Positions 6,332-10,688 of a stretch of 10,688 bases of DNA are shown here, piece after piece. This DNA is from an uncultured Clostridia bacterium (GTDB taxonomy: Bacteria > Bacillota > Clostridia > Christensenellales > UBA1242). The notes beneath the pieces are model-generated. The model saw only the letters and a list, made by a program, of their open reading frames with translations. It had not been told where the DNA came from and ran no database searches. Numbering within the stretch: the stretch's first letter is position 1; each line of letters opens with the position of its first letter. The stretch covers positions 1 to 10,688 of the forward strand of contig CALWAB010000053.1 in assembly GCA_944372745.1 (NCBI GenBank). Reading direction: 5' to 3'. The position numbers and the translations under genes were made by a program.

Positions 6332-6360
6332 TTGCAAAAACTAATTTAATGTGATATACT
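6332..6360 (+). promoter_or_regulatory. Sigma-A promoter for the 6381 gene
   Basis: TTGCAA (6332-6337) and TATACT (6355-6360) are separated by exactly 17 nt, each one base away from consensus. AAGGAG follows at 6367-6372, 8 nt before the ATG at 6381. Confidence 0.8.
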
Positions 6361-6380
6361 TAAAACAAGGAGAGTAGGTT

Positions 6381-7595
6381 ATGAATGGAGCTAACAAGGA
6401 GAAAGTTCTTGAGAAGGAAATGACACTTGAAAAAACCGCCATTGCACAAAATGAGAAGAAATCACAAAATGAGCCTACATACAAATATAGGCGTGAAGAC
6501 TGTGAAGAAGGTTTTTTGACCGACCCAGATGAAATAGCGGAATTTATGCGTCACCAGCAGATTGATATATATCAAAATGCAATGCTAGGTGATTATGCGG
6601 TAGACGGCGAATATGTATTGCCAGATGAGATAGCGGACGAACTTTTGCACTCATACAAAGTGATTACTAATAATTATGAGAATTTCATATTCGCACAAAC
6701 TATTCGACCAATAGGCGAATATGGCGTGGCTAAATTTTTTATTACCGTATCTCAAGTGGAAGACGGATTGCTCGCTACACTAACAGTGGTAGAACCTGTT
6801 CATAAAATGAACAAACTTATAACAAACGCTCAATCGGCACAAATAGCGTCATATATAGATAAGGGTGGAGAAAGCTTTTATTATGGAATGAAAAAAGAAT
6901 TTAATATAGTAGATGACGATTTTGTAGTGCCAAGTGATGCAGACAAATTTATGTATTCATTGCGTAGAAAACAGCAACGCTCTGCAGTGTGGAAACGCTC
7001 TCTTGACGACATTGAAAAAACAGAAAAAGAAATATTTGAGAAGCGTATTAAAGTGCTAGAGAAAGCGGATAATGATTATTCAAAAGAAGTGCTCAGCAAA
7101 TTTAATACAGAATTTAAGAAGAAAGAACCATTTTTTAAGAAAGCTCCAAATTATAATACTTGTATGAATCAACTGCTTGACGAATGTATGAATACATTGG
7201 CAGGGCGCTTCCCACAACAGCAAATAGAAGTAGCTAGAAAAATAAAAGATGCAATAAAAGCACCAGTAGAAATACAAAAGAAAGCAATAGAAATTGCGAA
7301 AGTCGAAACCACGCGACAGAAAGAGAAAGAAAGACCAGCCCCTAAAGTAATTGAAGAGAAAAAAGAAAGGGAAAGACCAGCCCCAGTACCAGAGAAAAAG
7401 AAAGAAGAAGAGAAGATAGGCAATTTAACTACGCCTAAATCTTTAGAAAATATTGCTAAAGCCAATGAACATCAATTAAGTGAAAATAATCGTACAGCTT
7501 CTGAAGAAGAAACCGAATCAAAATTTAGTCGTGAATTTAAGAATTTGTCAAATCAAAAAAATAGAACCAATGAAAATGATGGATTAGAATTGTAG
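6381..7595 (+). CDS. Uncharacterised 404-residue protein with charged, proline-containing tail
   Basis: No family recognised. Residues 1-35 are polar and probably disordered. Residues 36-190 look like a globular acidic domain (IAEFMRHQQIDIYQNAMLGD, DGEYVLPDEIADELL, GVAKFFITVSQVEDGLLATLTVVEPVH in outline) with predicted mixed alpha/beta structure. Residues 193-310 are basic and helical, likely coiled coil, with SRR/KKQ clusters. A Lys/Glu-rich linker follows with ERPAP twice (317-321 and 331-335, a 14-residue repeat); the tail to residue 404 is polar and disordered. There is no signal peptide or membrane helix, so it is probably cytosolic. The architecture resembles scaffold or adaptor proteins, which is inference only. 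It has its own sigma-A promoter and is a single-gene unit ending at the third repeat array. Confidence 0.8.
   Translation: MNGANKEKVLEKEMTLEKTAIAQNEKKSQNEPTYKYRREDCEEGFLTDPDEIAEFMRHQQIDIYQNAMLGDYAVDGEYVLPDEIADELLHSYKVITNNYENFIFAQTIRPIGEYGVAKFFITVSQVEDGLLATLTVVEPVHKMNKLITNAQSAQIASYIDKGGESFYYGMKKEFNIVDDDFVVPSDADKFMYSLRRKQQRSAVWKRSLDDIEKTEKEIFEKRIKVLEKADNDYSKEVLSKFNTEFKKKEPFFKKAPNYNTCMNQLLDECMNTLAGRFPQQQIEVARKIKDAIKAPVEIQKKAIEIAKVETTRQKEKERPAPKVIEEKKERERPAPVPEKKKEEEKIGNLTTPKSLENIAKANEHQLSENNRTASEEETESKFSREFKNLSNQKNRTNENDGLEL
7330..7385 (+). repeat. Internal 42-nt direct repeat encoding ERPAP
   Basis: GAAAGACCAGCCCC occurs at about 7330 and again 42 nt downstream, each encoding ERPAP within the Lys/Glu-rich linker. 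The spacing equals 14 codons, suggesting a recent in-frame tandem duplication. Confidence 0.65.
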
Positions 7596-7620
7596 AAAAA
7601 TAGACGAATTGTAATTAATG

Positions 7621-7703
7621 GGTACCTAAACACATTTAGTACTTAATAATTATAATTTCGCGAAAGCACAAAGGGGTGATGGCACACTGTTAAGTTCTAG
7701 TTT
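7621..7703 (+). repeat. Structured repeat, array 3, degenerate first unit
   Basis: GGTACCTAAACACATTTAGTAC (7621-7642 in outline) aligns with the start of a unit. The long central hairpin is replaced by a 10-bp palindrome TTTCGCGAAA (7656-7665). GGGTGATGGCAC (7673-7684) and CTGTTAAG then match the GGCTATGGCAC and CTAAG blocks. Unit length is only about 83 bp because the hairpin region is deleted. Confidence 0.6.
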
Positions 7704-7843
7704 GAGTACTTAGCACAATTTAGTACTTATATAATATACTTAGTGCTTTGCAAAGCACTAAGAAATATATTTTTAAATTTTAAGTAATAAAGTAGGCTAT
7801 GGCACTCTCTAAGACCACAGGTCAAGTCGACTTGAGTACGGCA
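7704..7843 (+). repeat. Structured repeat, array 3, complete unit 1
   Basis: GAGTACTTAG (7704-7713) and TTTAGTAC (7719-7726) open the unit. The central hairpin is a perfect 24-nt palindrome at 7739-7762 (CTTAGTGCTTTG and its complement). GTAGGCTATGGCAC (7792-7804) and CTAAGACCACAGGT (7809-7822) follow. The distal hairpin is the 12-nt palindrome CAAGTCGACTTG (7823-7834). GACCAC (7813-7818) pairs with GTGGTC at 7844-7849, the start of the next unit. The opening motif recurs 151 bp downstream. Confidence 0.82.
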
Positions 7844-7992
7844 GTGGTCATTGGTGAGTACTTAGGCACAACTTAGTACAAATAATATCTTTAGTTCGTG
7901 ATAACGCACTAAAGAATATTTATTTATGTTCTTAGTACTAATGCTGGCTAGTATCACCTACTAAGACCACAGGTCAAGGACGCCTGTCCTTG
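7844..7992 (+). repeat. Structured repeat, array 3, complete unit 2
   Basis: GTGGTCATTGGTGAGTAC starts the unit, with GAGTACTTAG at 7855-7864. The central hairpin is 11 bp with one mismatch (7889-7899 with 7904-7914, loop GATA). CTTAGTACTAATGC (7931-7944), TGGCTAGTATCACC and CTAAGACCACAGGT (7961-7974) come next. The distal hairpin is CAAGGAC/GTCCTTG (7975-7981 with 7986-7992). It aligns along its whole length with the reverse complement of 2273-2422, including blocks with no obvious pairing role. Confidence 0.85.
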
Positions 7993-8100
7993 TCTGGGGG
8001 TTGTAGGGGGATGAAATCCACCTCACATTCTAAAAGTGATGGGATATCCCCTAGAAAGAGGTGAAAGGGAACGGGTAGTTCCTTTCATATTAAGTGGATA
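7993..8100 (+). repeat. Array 3 tail with nested hairpins
   Basis: TAGGGGGAT (8004-8012) pairs with ATCCCCTA (8046-8053) apart from one bulged G. The enclosed part has CCACCTCAC and GTGATGGG arms. A second hairpin follows: TGAAAGGGAAC (8062-8072) with GTTCCTTTCA (8078-8087), one bulged G, loop GGGTA. The first part resembles the end of array 1 on the - strand, so it appears to be a boundary sequence of the arrays. Confidence 0.55.
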
Positions 8101-8107
8101 GATATCA

Positions 8108-8134
8108 AAAAAGCAAGGAAATTCCTTGCTTTTT
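8108..8134. terminator. Bidirectional intrinsic terminator
   Basis: AAAAAGCAAGG (8108-8118) pairs perfectly with CCTTGCTTTTT (8124-8134), loop AAATT. A-rich sequence on one side and T-rich on the other make it effective in both directions. It serves the - strand gene ending at 8183 and protects it from + strand read-through. Confidence 0.85.
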
Positions 8135-8182
8135 ATTTGTATTTTACTTGGCATAAAATTATTGACTTGCAAAATTACGGTA

Positions 8183-8761
8183 TTACATATTGTCTTTTTC
8201 AATCACATTATGATTTGTTGTGGTAGTTTTCACTGCTTGTAAGTCTTGAATTTCTTTGTTCAAGAAATTTTCATCGCAGAGTTCTGCGTTTATTAAGATT
8301 TGTCTTACAGATTCCAAATGTTGTTGTAATTTTTGTTTAAATTGATTATTTACGCCTTTGATTTGTGAAAAGAGTACTTCTGACTTTGCTTCAAATTCTT
8401 TAGCACCTAATTGTTGTAATTTCATACACATTGTGTGGTATTCTTCAAGTGCTTTTTCACCATTGTTTTTTATATAATCCTCATAATTTGAACTATTGAA
8501 TACGCTTTCAGCAATGGTTGCAGTACTCATAGCAGTTATTTGATTGATAGGCTTCTCTGTATTCAAAGATACTAAATGCAATCTATTTTTTTTGTAATTT
8601 ATTAATGATATTGGATGTTTTGTTGTATCTAAATGCCTAATCATATTGATAGAATCATCATTGAAATTAACTGATTCAACAGTATATCCTGCCATAGCAT
8701 AATATTTAATCTCATTAAGAACATTTGAATTATTAGATTTTATATTGTTAAGATTTGTCAT
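8183..8761 (-). CDS. Uncharacterised helical 192-residue protein
   Basis: No family recognised. Residues 1-75 contain a possible small alpha/beta domain (EIKYYAMAGYTVESVNFNDD, then HPISLINYKKNRLHLVSLN in outline), rich in Asn. Residues about 95-170 are continuous amphipathic helix with Leu/Phe heptads (EEYHTMCMKLQQLGAKEF, NNQFKQKLQQHLESVRQIL), probably coiled coil. There is no signal peptide or membrane helix. GGGGTGA (complement of 8768-8774) lies 6 nt before the ATG. It has its own promoter, is divergent from the germination operon, and is convergent with the 6381 gene across the third array. Function cannot be inferred. Confidence 0.75.
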   Translation of the reverse strand: MTNLNNIKSNNSNVLNEIKYYAMAGYTVESVNFNDDSINMIRHLDTTKHPISLINYKKNRLHLVSLNTEKPINQITAMSTATIAESVFNSSNYEDYIKNNGEKALEEYHTMCMKLQQLGAKEFEAKSEVLFSQIKGVNNQFKQKLQQHLESVRQILINAELCDENFLNKEIQDLQAVKTTTTNHNVIEKDNM

Positions 8762-8795
8762 AATCTTTCACCCCATTCAATATTTAACTATGCAT

Positions 8796-8824
8796 ATTGT
8801 AGCACAAATTGAAGTATTTGTCCA
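8796..8824 (-). promoter_or_regulatory. Sigma-A promoter for the 8183-8761 gene
   Basis: On the - strand TGGACA (8824 to 8819) and TACAAT (8801 to 8796) are 17 nt apart, each one base from consensus, and TGC directly precedes the -10 (extended -10). Vegetative expression is expected. Confidence 0.78.
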
Positions 8825-8927
8825 TATCTTTTTTAAAATTTCTATAAGATTTTTATAAAGTTAAAAAATCAATGTATTGTTTTTATTTTTTTTCACACAA
8901 TAACATTAATACAAAAGGAATTAAGTT

Positions 8928-10379
8928 GTGGAAAAGAAAGATTGTAAATTTATTGAAAAAGAAATGAAAAAAGTATTTCACGAATCGTCAGATTTTAAAG
9001 TAAGAAAGTTTGTATCCTACCACAAAATAGACACATTGTTGTTCTTTTTTGATAACATAGTGAATGTTTTGCGTATAGATAGAGAAATAATTGAACCACT
9101 CACACAAAGTGAAATAACAAAAAATGCTGATGTAATAAATTTCGCTTTGAGTGACACTATCATAGTAGGGCAGGGCGAAGTCGTGGAAACAATTGATGAC
9201 GCACAAGAAAAAATATTAAACGGCTTTTGTGCCTTGTATTTTGATAAGACAGGCAAATTTTTAGTTTTTGATGTCAAAAATTTTCAATCGCGAAGCATAG
9301 CTGAGCCACCTACAAGTGCAGTGCTTAAAGGCCCGCGTGAAGGCTTTAATGAAAGCATTGCCACAAATATAATGCTAATTAGAAAGCGATTAAAACACAA
9401 CGACTTAGTCATAAAACAATCGCCCATAGGTAAATACAGTCAAACACAAGTTGCCATAGTTTACATAGATAGCATTGCAAGTGCAGATGTTGTAGATAAA
9501 GTCAAAAAGAAAATAGAAAGTATAGATATGGATGGCATCATTGATTCCTTTTACATACAAAAGGCTCTTGAAGAAAGGTCGTATTCTTTATTTCAACAAG
9601 TGGGCTCAACAGAGAAGCCAGACATTATAATGTCAAAATTATTAGAGGGTAGAGTGGCGATTATTGTGGACGGCTCGCCAATGGTGTTGACAGTACCATA
9701 TTTATTGATAGAAGATTTGCAAAGTAGCAACGACTATTATTTTGCACGCGCTCCACGCGTGACTTTCTTGCGATTGCTTAGACTTTTCGGCATTCTTATA
9801 GCCATATACTTGCCGGGGATTTATGTGGCAATGCAAGTATTTCATTACAAGGTTATCCCTTATAAATTCTTAGTGACTATCACGAATTCAACAATAGGTA
9901 TTCCATTTACGCCATTGATTGAAATTTTATTCATTATACTGCTATTTGAGGGGCTAGCGGAAGCGAGTTTGCGAATGCCAAGTTATTTAGGACTTGCACT
10001 TAGTATAGTTGGGGCATTAATATTGGGGGATACTGCGGTAAATGCGGGGCTTGTGAGTTCACCAGCGGTGATGATAGTCGCGTTGACGGGAGTATTACTC
10101 TTTACAGTGCCAGACCAACAAGCACAGTTGTCGATTTTGCGGTTAATATTTACGGTCATTGGGGGCATTTTAGGACTTTATGGCATAATAGCGGCATCAG
10201 TGTTCTTGGTCGCATATTTAAGTAATTTAGATTCTTATGGTACGCCATTTTTAGCACCCTATGCTCCTAATATTAAAGCGGACAAAAAGGACGGCTTTAG
10301 GCGTTATGATTTGCGTTCCATGAGACAGCGTCCACTGAGTATTCCAATTAAAAATAAAACGCGTTTAAAGAAACTTTAA
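8928..10379 (+). CDS. gerAA: GerA-type spore germinant receptor subunit A
   Basis: 483 residues, the standard GerAA length. Subunit A of a Ger receptor sits in the spore inner membrane and, with GerAB and GerAC, transmits the nutrient germination signal; recent work on the family indicates it oligomerises into an ion channel. The soluble N-terminal domain (1-275) has the family block LKGPREGFNE (133-142). Hydrophobic segments lie at about 283-303, 327-345, 352-372, 376-395 and 402-430, with the signatures PFTPLIEILFIILLFEGLAE (in outline, 327-344) and LILGDTAVNAGLVSSPAVMI (364-383). A cytoplasmic basic tail follows. The start is GTG, supported by AAAGGA at 8914-8919. gerAB follows after 14 bp. 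Forespore sigma-G expression is expected for the family; I saw no convincing sigma-G promoter. Confidence 0.93.
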   Translation: MEKKDCKFIEKEMKKVFHESSDFKVRKFVSYHKIDTLLFFFDNIVNVLRIDREIIEPLTQSEITKNADVINFALSDTIIVGQGEVVETIDDAQEKILNGFCALYFDKTGKFLVFDVKNFQSRSIAEPPTSAVLKGPREGFNESIATNIMLIRKRLKHNDLVIKQSPIGKYSQTQVAIVYIDSIASADVVDKVKKKIESIDMDGIIDSFYIQKALEERSYSLFQQVGSTEKPDIIMSKLLEGRVAIIVDGSPMVLTVPYLLIEDLQSSNDYYFARAPRVTFLRLLRLFGILIAIYLPGIYVAMQVFHYKVIPYKFLVTITNSTIGIPFTPLIEILFIILLFEGLAEASLRMPSYLGLALSIVGALILGDTAVNAGLVSSPAVMIVALTGVLLFTVPDQQAQLSILRLIFTVIGGILGLYGIIAASVFLVAYLSNLDSYGTPFLAPYAPNIKADKKDGFRRYDLRSMRQRPLSIPIKNKTRLKKL

Positions 10380-10393
10380 TGTATGGTGAAATT

Positions 10394-10688
10394 ATGATAA
10401 AAGACATTACAGGTAGACAAGCTATAATTTTAGTGGCAATAGTAATGTGTGCCACAAAGTTTTTCATATTGCCAAGCAATCTACTATCTACTGGTGGACA
10501 AGATGTTATCTATGTAATGATACTCTTTTTTGTCGTAGAATTTTTACTCTTTTTAGTACTTGTGCAAATATCTATGGTGCACCCAGATAAGACATTTTAT
10601 GAGTTATTAGTTGGTAGCGTTGGTACAATTGTAGCCAAAGCAGTATACATACTCTTTTTTGTATTTTTTATGCTCAAACTCTGCATAA
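10394..10688 (+). CDS. gerAB: GerAB-type germinant receptor subunit B, 5' part
   Basis: Ninety-eight codons are visible and the frame is open at the window edge. The translation begins MIKDITGRQAIILVAIVMCA and contains hydrophobic segments at about 10-25, 38-60 and 76-98, with ILPSNLLSTGGQD between the first two. This matches the N-terminus of GerAB, a transporter-fold (APC superfamily) protein of about 360 residues that binds the germinant. The ATG at 10394 follows a weak GGTG (10385-10388), 14 bp after the gerAA stop, so translation is probably coupled. Full identity depends on the missing part. Confidence 0.88.
   Translation, partial: MIKDITGRQAIILVAIVMCATKFFILPSNLLSTGGQDVIYVMILFFVVEFLLFLVLVQISMVHPDKTFYELLVGSVGTIVAKAVYILFFVFFMLKLCI

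Noticed and set aside
7080..7465. Two - strand frames opposite the 6381-7595 gene
   Set aside because: They arise from the Lys/Glu-rich coding sequence read in reverse (Phe/Ser-rich output) and have no start signals.
2189..8182. Arrays as CRISPR loci
   Set aside because: Units are about 150 bp, diverged and contiguous, with no short identical repeats separated by unique spacers, and no cas genes are present.
2189..8182. Arrays as integron attC sites or HEARO/omega RNA
   Set aside because: No integrase or TnpB/IsrB-type nuclease ORF lies nearby and the conserved core motifs of attC sites are not seen.
8870..8910. Sigma-G-like promoter elements before gerAA (GTATT, CACAATA, CATTAAT)
   Set aside because: Matches are poor in this AT-rich stretch and spacing to the ribosome binding site is unsuitable or ambiguous.

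Overview
The window is AT-rich DNA from an endospore-forming, low-GC Gram-positive bacterium, most likely a member of the Clostridia (Bacillota). The evidence is a Veg homologue, a SipL/SpoVID-type coat morphogenesis protein (SPOCS repeats plus C-terminal LysM), GerA-type germinant receptor subunits A and B, strong AGGAGG-like ribosome binding sites and consensus sigma-A promoters. No genus can be assigned from what is visible.

Layout. Positions 29-2188 carry veg and sipL on the + strand. Positions 2568-4053 carry tatD followed by a tcdA-like E1 enzyme, co-directional on the - strand. Positions 4153-8761 form a block of five genes I do not recognise: a two-gene + strand operon (4153-5659), a 57-codon - strand gene (6086-6259), a large charged + strand gene (6381-7595), and a helical - strand gene (8183-8761). 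From 8928 to the right edge is a germinant receptor operon (gerAA complete, gerAB cut by the edge).

The most unusual content is intergenic. Three gaps (about 2189-2567, 5660-6085 and 7596-8182) hold copies of one family of structured DNA repeats, about 150 bp per unit, that I do not recognise. Units contain GAGTACTTAG, a long AT-rich hairpin capped by CTTAGTGC/GCACTAAG, a TTAGTACTAA block, a GGCTATGGCAC-like block, CTAAGACCACAGGT, and a variable hairpin followed by GTGGTC. Stem sequences differ between copies while base pairing is kept, which suggests selection on a folded RNA or single-stranded DNA. All three gaps lie between convergent genes; the tandem and divergent gaps have no clear copy. 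The 2.2-2.5 kb copy is also bounded by a 14-bp inverted repeat (13 of 14 matching) and by two near-identical copies of a terminator-like hairpin, so it looks like an insertion.

How the genes work together: SipL and the GerA proteins belong to spore coat assembly and spore germination. TatD and the TcdA-like protein are conserved metabolic or quality-control enzymes. The middle block is accessory in character, and its genes may or may not cooperate; nothing in the sequence proves they do.
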